Shown: in pieces, positions 26,390-35,976 of the stretch
How the letters are laid out: every line of letters starts with the position of its first letter
Position numbering within the stretch: position 1 is the first letter of the stretch
NCBI GenBank assembly: GCA_947629825.1
Contig: CANRFF010000002.1
Location: 185,206 to 249,205 of the forward strand
Source of the DNA: an uncultured Anaeroplasmataceae bacterium
GTDB taxonomy: Bacteria > Bacillota_I > Bacilli_A > Acholeplasmatales > Anaeroplasmataceae
Direction: 5' to 3'
DNA: 64,000 nt
The notes under the pieces: model-generated
Databases searched by the model: none
The model's input: only the letters and a program-made list of their open reading frames with translations
What the model was told of the DNA's origin: nothing
Program-made: the position numbers and the translations under genes

Positions 26390-27316
26390 ATAATGGTCTC
26401 CCTGATGTAAATCGTTTTTTCTCAGATATTTGTCGATTTCGTTTCTGACCACCAATTTTTTTCTTGTCCACAACGGAGCGACCAGCATTTTTTGCGTGGC
26501 GTCCGCAGAGAAACGATGAATAATGACGGAAGGCTTTAATCTTGCGATTTGCAGAGCCGTGATTTCCGCATATTCTTCCAAAGACAAAAGCGGAAAAGGG
26601 TGTTGTCGGTATTCTTCGTATAAACGGGTATTTTTTAAAAGTAACAAAGAATGAATCTTGATGCCGTCGACGTCCAATTGATTGACAAAGTCGATGGTTT
26701 CAAGCATTTCTTTTTTTGTTTCCCCCGGAAGTCCGTTGATGATATGAACGACGACTTCGATATTTCTTTTTTTCAGGTTCCGTACCGCATCGATCATTTC
26801 CCGATTGGTTGACGCCCGATGAATTCTTTTGGCCGTTTCGGGATTGGAACTCTGTAAACCGAGTTCGACAATGATGGGACGGATTTGATTGAGTTGTCCC
26901 AAATAATCGTAAATTTCTTCGGTAAAACAATCGGGACGAGTGGCAATCGCAAAGGCCACACAGTTTTGCGGATCGATTCTGAGAATCCGCTCATAGATTT
27001 CTTTGAGTTTTTCTAGGGGAGCGTAAGTGTTGGAATTGGCTTGTAAATAAGGAATGAACCGACAATTCGGCCATTTGTTCCAAAGAATGGTTTTGATTTT
27101 TTCAAATTGCAGTTCCAACGAATCCTGCGGATTTCCGGCAGTATCCCCGCTTCCCGATGGGGAACAGTACGTACATCCGCCGAAGCCTTTCGTTCCGTCT
27201 TTATTGGGACAGGAAAAACCGGCATTTAAAGAAATTTTCGCTACTTTATGGTGATATTTTTCCTGATAATAGGTTGTTAAGTCGTTGTATCTTTTTTGAT
27301 TTGTATTCGCTATCAT
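26360..27316 (-). CDS. Radical SAM protein of the YhcC type (TIGR01212 family)
   Basis: A 318-residue radical SAM enzyme. The iron-sulfur Cys set is in FSCPNKDGTKGFGGCTYC, an unusual spacing with a long gap between the first and second Cys that is diagnostic of this family. Also visible are VELGLQSSNPETAKRIHRAS and a HIINGLPGETKKEMLETI SAM-binding region. Members resemble the Elp3 radical SAM domain, and their substrate is not established. The start has AAGGTGA upstream. It is convergent with, and overlaps, the LeuRS-like gene, so the two should be transcribed independently. Confidence 0.9.
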   Translation of the reverse strand: MIANTNQKRYNDLTTYYQEKYHHKVAKISLNAGFSCPNKDGTKGFGGCTYCSPSGSGDTAGNPQDSLELQFEKIKTILWNKWPNCRFIPYLQANSNTYAPLEKLKEIYERILRIDPQNCVAFAIATRPDCFTEEIYDYLGQLNQIRPIIVELGLQSSNPETAKRIHRASTNREMIDAVRNLKKRNIEVVVHIINGLPGETKKEMLETIDFVNQLDVDGIKIHSLLLLKNTRLYEEYRQHPFPLLSLEEYAEITALQIARLKPSVIIHRFSADATQKMLVAPLWTRKKLVVRNEIDKYLRKNDLHQGDHYLPSPTVIAK

Positions 27317-27408
27317 GATGTCACCTTGGAATAATTATAACAAATTTTATTCTAAAGTGGTAATTATTGTTGGTTTTTGATATAATAAAAATAATGTGAG
27401 GTAAATTT

Positions 27409-28191
27409 ATGGGGAATAGAATCAAAGATTGTCTCTGTCATCCAAAGTGGATCGGTAAATACTTCAAAGACCGGATATGGTCGGTATTTTTGATGCTGGT
27501 TTTATTTTTCGGCTGTTATGCCGCCGTTTCGGCCGCAAGAGCCTATACGACCGCCCCTTTTACGTCCGAATCTGCCTCTTCCTTGGTTTCGACAATTTAT
27601 CGGAATGCCGAAAACGATATTTATTATCAAGCAGAAGACCATGAGCTTTACGGAACATCGACGGTTTATCAAGGTCAGTCTTTCAGTATGTATTTTTTAT
27701 CCGAAGAAGTGAATTATCAGTCTGAAATCACGATTGTGTTTGATCGGGACAGTGCGGCTGTTTATGAATATAATTTGAAAATCGGTCAAGTTTTTTATCG
27801 GGATTTGCGAATATCGTCTTTTTCGCTTGCGAATGTGAAAAAATATCAGTCGGCCGATGTTTACGAATTCGGCAAATTGGCCATGGCAGTGTTGGAAAGT
27901 TCTTTTTTGTATTACCAGTCGTCGGCCTTTTTATACGATTTGGGAGTTACATTGGCGTATTATTTCATGATCGTTTTGGTTTTATGTTTTTTCAGCGTTT
28001 ATATCAATCCGGGAATCGAATTGAAGATTCGCATTAAATTATGTTTTTACGATGCATTGGTGTATTTTGCGGTTTGTATGTTTTCGGTATTGTTTGGAAT
28101 TTCCTGGCTTTCGTATGTGGCATTTATCGTGCCGGTCATTTACAATTTGATTACATTCAAACATATCATTAAAGTAGTTATTCGGAAATAG
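27409..28191 (+). CDS. DUF1189-like integral membrane protein
   Basis: A 260-residue membrane protein. An amphipathic N-terminus (HPKWIGKYFKDRIWSVFL) is followed by one membrane helix, a soluble domain of about 110 residues outside the membrane, and three or four C-terminal helices. This layout matches the DUF1189 group found near sugar-transport or growth genes in Bacillota; the match is by architecture rather than by a firm motif. It has an extended -10 (TGATATAAT at about 27377), a GTGAGGT site, and is followed after 12 bases by polC, so it may share a transcript with it. Confidence 0.6.
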   Translation: MGNRIKDCLCHPKWIGKYFKDRIWSVFLMLVLFFGCYAAVSAARAYTTAPFTSESASSLVSTIYRNAENDIYYQAEDHELYGTSTVYQGQSFSMYFLSEEVNYQSEITIVFDRDSAAVYEYNLKIGQVFYRDLRISSFSLANVKKYQSADVYEFGKLAMAVLESSFLYYQSSAFLYDLGVTLAYYFMIVLVLCFFSVYINPGIELKIRIKLCFYDALVYFAVCMFSVLFGISWLSYVAFIVPVIYNLITFKHIIKVVIRK

Positions 28192-28203
28192 GGAGGGAAT
28201 CTG

Positions 28204-31200
28204 ATGAAATACGACGATTTTTTTAAAACGTTATCTTTTTTACCTGCGGACGCTATGGTAAAAATTTTTCCCAAAATCACCGAACAGAAAAAACTATATG
28301 TTCATTTGGAGACGGATCGGATTTTAAAATATGACCAGTTTTGTCAACTATCCGAAGAAACGGTACGGTTTTTTAAACAGGCACTTCCGGCTTTTCAAGT
28401 GAAGATTTGTCCGCACTATCTTTGTAAGGACATCTCTTCCGATATTTACCAAGAGTATCTTTTGCATATTTTGGAAAAGTTGAGTCAGACGGACGGGCGA
28501 TTTCAGGCTTTGGACGCCGAACATTGCCAATATGACGGAAACCATATTCTTTTTTCCGTGGCCTGCGATGCGATGGGAATGGACGACTTCGTTCGACCGA
28601 TTTGCGATCGTTTTTCGGAATACGGATTCGAAGTTTCCATCGGCTTTTTGAAAGACGAACGGAAAAGTATTCAAAAAGAATTGGAAGATTTACAACATGA
28701 AATGGATTTGACGTTGGAAAAACAGCGAAAAGAAGCGGCTGCCGTTCAGCGAATCAATCAGAATATGCAAAAAGAGCGGAAAAAAAGTTATAATTCGACA
28801 CCGGAAATCAAAAGTATCATCAAGTCGATTCCGAGTTCGCTTAACGAATTATCCACTTACACCAATACTCAGGGAATTCCGAATTTTTGGATTGAGGCAT
28901 CTGTCTTTGGAATTGAAATCAAAAGTTTCACCAAAACCAAATCGTTTTTGGCAACGATGAAAGTTACGGATGATACCGATTCCATTTTGGTGAAAAAATG
29001 GCTTCGTACCGAAAACGAAAAGGCATTATTCGAAAACGACATTACCGAGGGAAGTCTTTTGAAAATCGTCGGGAAAGCCGAATTCGACTCGTATGCCAAA
29101 CAAGTCGTTTTAATGGCAACGACCGTGGAATATTTGGGAAAGAAAAAAGAAGAAGTCGTCGAAGATACGGCTTCGGAAAAAAGAGTGGAATTGCACTGCC
29201 ATACGAAAATGAGTAATTTGGACGGAATTACCGCTGCGGAAGATTATATTCGTACGGCGTCCGAATGGGGATGGAAAGCACTGGCGGTGACCGATCACAA
29301 CGGAGTCTATGCGATTCCGGATATTGCCCATGAAGTGAGTCATCATCCGGGATTCAAACCGATTTACGGTGTGGAATTGAATTATGTCAATGACGAACGA
29401 TATTTTATCACTTTCGATCAAAGAGACATTCCTTTGAAAGATGCCACTTACGTGGTTTTTGATATTGAAACGACCGGTCTTTCGCAAAGTTATGACGAAA
29501 TTATCGAAATTGCCGCTTGTAAAGTATATCAGGGAGGAATTGTCGATACTTTCGAAGTGTTTGTTCATCCGAAAATGGAAATTCCGAAGAAGATTTCGGA
29601 GTTGACTACCATTACCAACGAAATGGTGGAAGATGCCCTTCCGATCGAGCAGATTCTTCCGCAATTCATGGAATTTTGTGCGGGAAGTATTTTGGTGGCG
29701 CACAACGCAACATTCGATGTGGGCATGATTTATCGGGATGTGGAAAGATATCATTTGAATTATGCACCCCTTCCGGTCATTGATACGCTGAATTTGTTTC
29801 GGGTCGGCTATCATGACGAAGTCAAACAGTTCAATTTGAAAGTGATGAGCAAATACTTCAAAGTGAAACAAGAACAACATCACCGTGCCATTGACGATAC
29901 TCGGGTGACGGCACTTTGTTTCTTGTCGATGTTGAATGATTTGTTTCAAAAAGGAATCTATAATTACCGGGATATCAATACTTTGATTGATCCGAAGGTT
30001 CATTGGAAATATGTCATTCCGAACCATTTGAATCTTCTTGCGAAAAATCCGATCGGATATAAAAATATGTATAAAATTTTATCGGACGCCTTGACCGAAC
30101 ATTTTTACGGAAGCGCCAGAGCGTTGAAATCCGTTATCGATGCTCATCGTGAGGGAATTCTTATCGGAAGCGGGTGTGTCAACGGAAATGTATTCGAGTT
30201 GGCACTCAACCGAAGTCTTTCGGAACTGGAAGAAGAAATCCGATATTACGATTATATCGAAGTCCAACCGCCGTCTGCTTATCGTCAGTTGTTTTTGGAT
30301 ATGCCGAACGGAGAAAATCGGGTACGGGAAATCATTCAAAAGATTATTTCCACCGCCCGAAAACAAAACAAAATCGTCGTGGCTACGTCCGATTGTCATT
30401 ATTTACGACCGCAACTGAAACCATACAGAGATATTATGATTTCATCTCCGCAGATCGGTGGAGGAACTCATCCTTTGGAAAGATATGAAGAAGCCCCGGA
30501 TATGCATCTTCGTACCACCGATGAGATGTTGAGCGAATTTTCGTTTTTGGATAAAGATCTGGCTTATGAAATTGTCGTTACCAATACCAATAAAATTGCC
30601 GATCAGATTGAAACTTTCGACGCATTCAAAAAAGAAATGTTCGCTCCGAGAGACGACGAATTTAAAGATACGATTTTGCATCTTCCGTCGATTGTCGAAG
30701 AAGTCAAAAGACTGGTGGGCGAAAATAAAGAACGCTTGTATGGAAAAAATCCTCATCCGATTGTGGAAAAACGGGTGGAACGGGAACTGAATTCCATTAT
30801 CTCCAACGGATATGCTTCCGTCTATTATATGGCGCATTTGTTGGCTGAAAAATCATTGAAAGACGGATATCTGGTCGGTTCGAGAGGTTCGGTCGGATCT
30901 TCTTTGGTCGCAACGCTGATGAATATTACGGAGATCAATCCGTTGGCACCGCACTATCGTTGTAAGAAATGTCATTTTCATACGTTCAGAATGAACGAAG
31001 AAGAAGTATCGCAATATGGATTGAGCGAGGCGGAACAGCCTTTTCAGGCAGAACTGCGGAAAGTCGATTCCGGATACGATCTTCCGGATGCGGTTTGTCC
31101 GATTTGCGGAGAGCCGTTATCCAAGGATGGACATGACATTCCTTTTGAGACGTTTTTGGGGTTCGACGGGGACAAAGTCCCGGACATCGATTTGAATTTT

Positions 31201-32667
31201 TCAGGAGAATATCAAGCCACTGCCCATGAATATGTGCGTACTTTGATGGGGCCGGAAAATGCTTTTAGAAGCGGTACGGTCGCTACGATTGCGGATAAAA
31301 ACGCCTTCGGATATGTCAAAGGATATTGTGAACGAAAAGGAATTCAGTTAAGAAGTTGCGAAATCGAACGTCTGGCGACTCATTTGGTCGGCATCAAGCG
31401 GTCGACGGGACAACATCCGGGAGGAATCATTGTGGTTCCGCATACGATAGATATTTATGATGTGACTCCGGTTCAATATCCGGCAGATAATACGGATAAC
31501 ACTTGGAGAACGACGCATTTCGATTATCATTCGTTTGAAAACAATTTGTTGAAATTGGATATCCTTGGTCATGATGATCCTACGCTGATTAAATATTTTA
31601 TGGATTATGTCCATCAACATCAGGAACAATTCCCGTTTACCACTCCGCAGGACATTCCGATCAACGATAAAAATGTTTATCGACTGTTTTCCGGAACCGA
31701 TGTCATCGGGGTGATGGAAAATGATATTCAGAGTAAGGTAGCGTCTTATGCCGTACCGGAATTCGGAACGAATTTCGTTCGGCAAATGTTGGTGGAGACA
31801 CTTCCGAAAACTTTTGCTCAATTGGTCAAAATTTCCGGTTTGTCTCACGGAACCGATGTCTGGAATACCAATGCTCAGGATTTGGTTGCCGGCAAAACGC
31901 CGTTCGGCCCGATTGAATTCAAAGATATCATCGGATGTCGTGACGATATTATGGTGGACTTACTGAAAATGGGCTTGGAACCGTTGTTGGCTTTTGAAAT
32001 TATGGAATTCGTCCGTCGGGGAAAAGCGACGAAAAATCCGGAAAAATGGGAAGAATACAAGGAAAAAATGCGAGAAAAAAATGTTCCGGAATGGTATATT
32101 TGGTCTTGCGAAAGAATCAAATACATGTTCCCGAAAGCCCATGCGACAGCGTATGTTCTGATGGCTTTGCGGATTGCCTGGTTCAAAGTCAACGCTCCGC
32201 TGTTATTTTACAGTGCGTGGTTTACCAAAAGAGCCAAGGCTCATTCCATTCAGGCATATTTGGGTGGGAAAGTAGCCATCAAAGCCCAAATGGAAGAACT
32301 GCAGAACAAAAACGATCGTTCGGCGACGGAAGAAGATAAATTGACCGCTTTGCAGGTGGCTCTTGAAATGGTCAGCCGTGGATTTGAATTTTTACCGGTG
32401 GATATTATGAAATCTTCTGCTATCACGTATGAAATCGAAGACGGAAAATTGCGTTTGCCGTTTACGGCGGTGGACAGTTTGGGGGAAAGTATTGCGCTCG
32501 ATTTGGTTTCCAAAAGAAACGAAAAGAAATATTCTTCCAAAAAAGATATTCTTCAAAGAACGAGAATTACGATGTCTTTATTCGAAACTTTCGATATGAT
32601 GCATGCGTTTGGAGATCTTCCGGAAGAAGATGTGGAAGAGACACAAGGAATTTTCGCATATATGTAA
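28204..32667 (+). CDS. polC: DNA polymerase III alpha subunit, PolC type
   Basis: A 1487-residue Gram-positive PolC. Order of parts: N-terminal domain, OB fold (about 210-310), PHP domain split by the exonuclease (VELHCHTKMSNLDGITAAED at about 325), the DnaQ-like proofreading exonuclease (YVVFDIETTGLS, then VAHNATFDVGM and HHRAIDDT), and the polymerase core with a Cys-rich zinc motif (YRCKKC ... AVCPICGEPL) and VPDIDLNFSGEYQATAHEY. It replicates the chromosome with the clamp and loader. The start follows GGGAGGG. Length and domain order are normal, so the gene appears intact. Confidence 0.97.
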   Translation: MKYDDFFKTLSFLPADAMVKIFPKITEQKKLYVHLETDRILKYDQFCQLSEETVRFFKQALPAFQVKICPHYLCKDISSDIYQEYLLHILEKLSQTDGRFQALDAEHCQYDGNHILFSVACDAMGMDDFVRPICDRFSEYGFEVSIGFLKDERKSIQKELEDLQHEMDLTLEKQRKEAAAVQRINQNMQKERKKSYNSTPEIKSIIKSIPSSLNELSTYTNTQGIPNFWIEASVFGIEIKSFTKTKSFLATMKVTDDTDSILVKKWLRTENEKALFENDITEGSLLKIVGKAEFDSYAKQVVLMATTVEYLGKKKEEVVEDTASEKRVELHCHTKMSNLDGITAAEDYIRTASEWGWKALAVTDHNGVYAIPDIAHEVSHHPGFKPIYGVELNYVNDERYFITFDQRDIPLKDATYVVFDIETTGLSQSYDEIIEIAACKVYQGGIVDTFEVFVHPKMEIPKKISELTTITNEMVEDALPIEQILPQFMEFCAGSILVAHNATFDVGMIYRDVERYHLNYAPLPVIDTLNLFRVGYHDEVKQFNLKVMSKYFKVKQEQHHRAIDDTRVTALCFLSMLNDLFQKGIYNYRDINTLIDPKVHWKYVIPNHLNLLAKNPIGYKNMYKILSDALTEHFYGSARALKSVIDAHREGILIGSGCVNGNVFELALNRSLSELEEEIRYYDYIEVQPPSAYRQLFLDMPNGENRVREIIQKIISTARKQNKIVVATSDCHYLRPQLKPYRDIMISSPQIGGGTHPLERYEEAPDMHLRTTDEMLSEFSFLDKDLAYEIVVTNTNKIADQIETFDAFKKEMFAPRDDEFKDTILHLPSIVEEVKRLVGENKERLYGKNPHPIVEKRVERELNSIISNGYASVYYMAHLLAEKSLKDGYLVGSRGSVGSSLVATLMNITEINPLAPHYRCKKCHFHTFRMNEEEVSQYGLSEAEQPFQAELRKVDSGYDLPDAVCPICGEPLSKDGHDIPFETFLGFDGDKVPDIDLNFSGEYQATAHEYVRTLMGPENAFRSGTVATIADKNAFGYVKGYCERKGIQLRSCEIERLATHLVGIKRSTGQHPGGIIVVPHTIDIYDVTPVQYPADNTDNTWRTTHFDYHSFENNLLKLDILGHDDPTLIKYFMDYVHQHQEQFPFTTPQDIPINDKNVYRLFSGTDVIGVMENDIQSKVASYAVPEFGTNFVRQMLVETLPKTFAQLVKISGLSHGTDVWNTNAQDLVAGKTPFGPIEFKDIIGCRDDIMVDLLKMGLEPLLAFEIMEFVRRGKATKNPEKWEEYKEKMREKNVPEWYIWSCERIKYMFPKAHATAYVLMALRIAWFKVNAPLLFYSAWFTKRAKAHSIQAYLGGKVAIKAQMEELQNKNDRSATEEDKLTALQVALEMVSRGFEFLPVDIMKSSAITYEIEDGKLRLPFTAVDSLGESIALDLVSKRNEKKYSSKKDILQRTRITMSLFETFDMMHAFGDLPEEDVEETQGIFAYM

Positions 32668-32717
32668 AAGTTGTGGGAGATTATGTGATTTTTTCTCCGA
32701 GAATTGTAACTTGACGA

Positions 32718-32732
32718 AGATATGATATAATA
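32718..32732 (+). promoter_or_regulatory. Extended -10 promoter of the Bax-inhibitor-like gene
   Basis: TGATATAAT lies about 32 bases before the AGGAGG of the gene, and TTGTAA is found 16 bases upstream of the -10. The TG motif before the -10 matches other promoters in this window. Confidence 0.6.
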
Positions 32733-32756
32733 GATAACGTAAAAGGAGGAATTAAA

Positions 32757-33503
32757 TTGAAACAAAGTCCGTTGTTTTCCAATATCCAGACAGGAGAAGC
32801 AGTTTACGATGATGTCAATCGTGCAACATATAAAGGAGTTACATTAAAAACCGTATTTTTATTGATTTTTACGATTGCTGTTTCGGCGGTTGTGGCGTTT
32901 GCGTTACCGACGATTGTAACGAATAATTTAACTACGTTTACGGTACTTTTGGTCGTTTCTTCCATTGTGGGATTTATTTCTGTGATGGTCGGACGTTTAT
33001 CCGAACGGTATGCCAAGTATGCCTCTGTGATTTATGCGGCGTGCGAGGGACTGTTTTTGGGAAGCATTTCCGCTCTTGCGGATGCTGCCGTTCCCGGGGT
33101 GGTAAGTACCGCTTTGTTTTCCACGTTGATTATTTTTGCGGTGATGTTGGTCTTGTTCGCCACCGGAATTATACGTGTAGGCAATCGGTTCAGAACATTC
33201 TGTTGGGCATTTTCTTTAGGTGCTTTAGGCATTATTTTATTGATGGGGTTATTCTCACTTTTTCAAGTATTCAACTATGACGCTTATTTGAATATCATGA
33301 TTGGTGTTGAGGCGTTCTTATTGATTTACGGAGTAGTTACTCTGTCTTTGAATTTTGCGGAAGCCAATTATGTCGTGCAAAGCGGAGCTTCCAAAAATGC
33401 GGAATGGTCTGTGGCATTGGGTCTGATGGTGAGCCTGATTTATATCTACATTGAATTTCTTCGGCTGTTTTTATTGATTGCCGCAAGATCTCAAGATAAC
33501 TGA
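32757..33503 (+). CDS. Bax inhibitor-1/YccA-family membrane protein
   Basis: A 248-residue protein with seven hydrophobic helices. The family pattern is visible in the first helices after a short cytoplasmic N-terminus, in YAACEGLFLGSIS, and in the C-terminal YIEFLRLFLLIAARSQDN, where membrane Asp/Glu residues form a calcium- or proton-linked site in BI-1 proteins. It starts at TTG, supported by AAAGGAGGA seven bases upstream. A terminator follows. In bacteria these proteins are linked to calcium leak and membrane-protease control; the role here is not known. Confidence 0.85.
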   Translation: MKQSPLFSNIQTGEAVYDDVNRATYKGVTLKTVFLLIFTIAVSAVVAFALPTIVTNNLTTFTVLLVVSSIVGFISVMVGRLSERYAKYASVIYAACEGLFLGSISALADAAVPGVVSTALFSTLIIFAVMLVLFATGIIRVGNRFRTFCWAFSLGALGIILLMGLFSLFQVFNYDAYLNIMIGVEAFLLIYGVVTLSLNFAEANYVVQSGASKNAEWSVALGLMVSLIYIYIEFLRLFLLIAARSQDN

Positions 33504-33557
33504 TTTTCCAAAAAAATCAAGATATTTGAAATTTCAATCAAAATATTCGGTTATCAA

Positions 33558-33590
33558 ACAGTGGGGCTTTTTGGCTCCGCTGTTTTTTTT
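33558..33590 (+). terminator. Rho-independent terminator after the Bax-inhibitor-like gene
   Basis: ACAGTGGGGC pairs with GCTCCGCTGT, with two G-T pairs and a six-base loop, and eight T follow. Confidence 0.88.
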
Positions 33591-33673
33591 GATATGCTTT
33601 GAAAGAAGAAGAAATTTTCTTGCCTAAACAAAATAAAAATCACCTCATATATTAGAGTGAGGAGGTAAGAAAA

Positions 33674-34066
33674 GTGAATTTTCAAGGGTCCAATGTGAAT
33701 CCAATGGGCTTTGATACATCTGATCATTCCTGTGGATGCGGCTGTGTTACACCGACGTATCAACAATGCAATCAAGTTGTTCAGACTTGTAATGTACAAG
33801 AAGTACCGCATTATATCAATTATCATACCCATGTAGTCAATAACGTTGTAAAACGGCATATCAATATACCGACATATTCGACTTCGGCGGAAAATGTGTT
33901 TTTAGACGAATATGTTCAGGGGCAACCGATCTATCAACAGCCGGTTTTCCAACAGCCGACATATCCGCAACCGGGATTCAATCAACCGCTTCAACAAGGG
34001 GTCATGAATCAGCCGGGATATCAAGGTATGGTCAATCCGATGAATCCAACCCCATTCGGCTTTTAA
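33674..34066 (+). CDS. CotD-like spore coat protein
   Basis: A 130-residue protein starting at GTG behind AGGAGGT. A Cys-rich start (HSCGCGCVTPTYQQCNQVVQTC) is followed by PHYINYHTHVVNNVVKRHINIP, which matches the His-rich core of CotD-family coat proteins. The C-terminal third is a low-complexity Gln/Pro/Asn region (QQPVFQQPTYPQPGF). Such proteins form part of the inner spore coat in Bacillus. With SpmA, SpmB and the SpoVIF-like protein elsewhere in the window this suggests the organism can form spores or descends from spore formers. A terminator follows directly. Confidence 0.75.
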   Translation: MNFQGSNVNPMGFDTSDHSCGCGCVTPTYQQCNQVVQTCNVQEVPHYINYHTHVVNNVVKRHINIPTYSTSAENVFLDEYVQGQPIYQQPVFQQPTYPQPGFNQPLQQGVMNQPGYQGMVNPMNPTPFGF

Positions 34067-34071
34067 AATGC

Positions 34072-34098
34072 ACAAGTCGTTCAGACTTGTTTTTTTTT
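34072..34098 (+). terminator. Rho-independent terminator after the CotD-like gene
   Basis: ACAAGTC pairs with GACTTGT around a five-base loop and is followed by a T run. Confidence 0.85.
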
Positions 34099-34514
34099 AT
34101 ATAAAAATGCCTTGCCGGTCATTATTGGGACAAGCATATTTTAAAAAATAAGATCAAAAAGACCCAAGAAAAAAAGAGATTTCTTAGACAAAATTCAATG
34201 AGATGTTGAAATATCATTTTCTCAAATGATGAATGATGTTCTCTACTGTCTCGGAAATGCAGGATTTCAAGCAGTACTAGCAATGTTAAAATTCTACAAA
34301 TAGGGAGTTGAATTCCCTTTTTGTAGATGATAAATAATGCTAAAAAGAACAATTAAGGATGTTTTACATTGGATTCAATGAGGTATTTCGAAAATATAAG
34401 AAGATCAATTTCAAAAAAATCTCGGGAAATTTCTTTCTTTGACCGATTTTGAAAAAACTTGGGTCTTTCGTTTCAAACAGTCGGGGATTCCTCGCCATTT
34501 CCGTGTCGTTTTCA
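34099..34514. other. 416-base gene-free stretch with two inverted repeats upstream of glyQS
   Basis: No credible gene is seen here. Two structures stand out. AAAGACCCAAG at 34158 is complementary to CTTGGGTCTTT at 34458, so a loop of about 290 bases could be closed by an eleven-base stem. Within it, a hairpin at 34294-34326 pairs CTACAAATAGGGA with TCCCTTTTTGTAG. A T-box riboswitch would be natural before a tRNA synthetase gene, but the T-box consensus and the AGGGTGG-type antiterminator are absent. A short direct repeat ATTCAATGAG occurs at about 34194 and 34372. It may hold a structured RNA or remnants of lost DNA. Confidence 0.35.
34294..34326 (+). other. Hairpin in the glyQS upstream region
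   Basis: A thirteen-position stem with one T-T mismatch (CTACAAA, AGGGA paired with TCCCT, TTTGTAG) encloses a seven-base loop. No T run follows, so a terminator is not obvious. Confidence 0.5.
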
Positions 34515-34543
34515 TTGACTTCTTGTATATTTTATGGTATATT
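34515..34543 (+). promoter_or_regulatory. Promoter of glyQS
   Basis: TTGACT and TATATT are separated by exactly 17 bases, with TGG just before the -10, 38 bases upstream of the glyQS start. Confidence 0.75.
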
Positions 34544-34580
34544 ATTAAATTGGAATTTAATCGATAGGAGAGATTAGAAT

Positions 34581-35957
34581 ATGCAAAAAATATCACTGGA
34601 TCAATTGGTTGCATTTTTAAAAGAACAGGGGTTTGTATTTCAGGGAAGCGAAATTTACGGAGGGTTGGCGAATGCCTGGGATTACGGCCCTTTGGGAGTG
34701 GAACTGATCAATAATATCAAACAGGCTTGGTGGAAAAAATTCGTCCAAAACAATCGGTATAATGTCGGATTCGATTCTGCGATTTTAATGAATAAAGAAG
34801 TATGGATCGCCAGTGGACATTTGAGTTCCTTTTCCGATCCGCTCATCGATTGTAAAAAGTGTCATTCCCGTTTTCGGGCAGATAAATTGATAGAAGATTT
34901 TTCTTCCGGAAATATTACCGGGGACGGAATGAGCAATGAGCAAATGATTCAATTTCTATATGACAACAAAGTGGTTTGTCCGGTTTGCGGCGCTTTGGAA
35001 TATACGGACATCCGAAAATTCAATCTGATGTTCAAAACGCATCAGGGCGTCATCGAAGATACCAAGAACGAAGTTTATTTACGTCCGGAAACGGCACAGG
35101 GAATTTTTATCAATTTCAAGAATGTTCAAAGAACGACTCGGAAAAAACTGCCGTTCGGTATCGGGCAAATCGGGAAAAGTTTCCGTAATGAGATTACTCC
35201 GGGGAATTTTATTTTCCGAACCAGAGAATTCGAACAGATGGAATTGGAATTTTTCTGTAAACCGAATACGGAAATGGAATGGTTTGATTATTGGCGTGAT
35301 TTTTGTATGAATTTTTTGAAATCTTTGGGAGTCGATGGCAAAAAATTGCGTTTTCGTAACCATGAAAAAGAAGAACTTTCTTTTTATTCCAACGCTACTA
35401 CCGATATTGAATTCGAATTTCCGTGGGGATTCGGGGAATTATGGGGAATTGCTTCTCGGACGGATTACGATTTAAAAACACATCAACAACATTCCAAAGA
35501 GAATCTGGAATATTTGGATCCGGATACCAACGAGCGTTATTTGCCTTATGTGATCGAACCGTCGGTCGGTGTCGGAAGAATTTTACTGGCCGTTTTATTC
35601 AGTTGTTATGACGAAGAACAACTGGAAAAGGATCAAAGAGTTGTCTTGCGACTATCGCCTATCTTAGCCCCGTATAAAGTGGCGGTTTTACCTTTGATTA
35701 AAAAACTGCATGCCGAAAAAGCATATGAAATTTTTGAAAAATTAAATGAACATTTCAGTTGTGTTTATGACGAAGCCGCAAATATCGGAAAAAGGTATCG
35801 CCGTCAAGATGCGATCGGTACTCCGTTTTGTATTACTGTCGACGATGATACCCTATCCAGCCAAATGGTAACGGTTCGGGATCGGGATTCCATGCAACAA
35901 ATCCGTTTGAATGTCGATGAATTGCGTTCGTATATTGAAGAAAAAATCAAATTTTAA
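34581..35957 (+). CDS. glyQS: Glycyl-tRNA synthetase, single-chain (class II)
   Basis: A 458-residue dimeric-type GlyRS that attaches glycine to tRNA-Gly. The start of the catalytic domain has [16 protein letters not shown]; Cys pairs in DCKKCHSRF and VCPVCGALE form a zinc-binding insertion; class II motif 2 is [21 protein letters not shown] and motif 3 is [17 protein letters not shown]; the C-terminal anticodon-binding domain includes [20 protein letters not shown]. It begins the glyQS-dnaG-sigA cluster, with dnaG 19 bases downstream. It has its own promoter at 34515. Confidence 0.96.
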   Translation: MQKISLDQLVAFLKEQGFVFQGSEIYGGLANAWDYGPLGVELINNIKQAWWKKFVQNNRYNVGFDSAILMNKEVWIASGHLSSFSDPLIDCKKCHSRFRADKLIEDFSSGNITGDGMSNEQMIQFLYDNKVVCPVCGALEYTDIRKFNLMFKTHQGVIEDTKNEVYLRPETAQGIFINFKNVQRTTRKKLPFGIGQIGKSFRNEITPGNFIFRTREFEQMELEFFCKPNTEMEWFDYWRDFCMNFLKSLGVDGKKLRFRNHEKEELSFYSNATTDIEFEFPWGFGELWGIASRTDYDLKTHQQHSKENLEYLDPDTNERYLPYVIEPSVGVGRILLAVLFSCYDEEQLEKDQRVVLRLSPILAPYKVAVLPLIKKLHAEKAYEIFEKLNEHFSCVYDEAANIGKRYRRQDAIGTPFCITVDDDTLSSQMVTVRDRDSMQQIRLNVDELRSYIEEKIKF

Positions 35958-35976
35958 GTAAAAAGGAGGGATGACA

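Noticed and set aside
34250..34580. T-box riboswitch before glyQS
   Set aside because: The conserved T-box and antiterminator sequences are missing and no specifier loop is evident.
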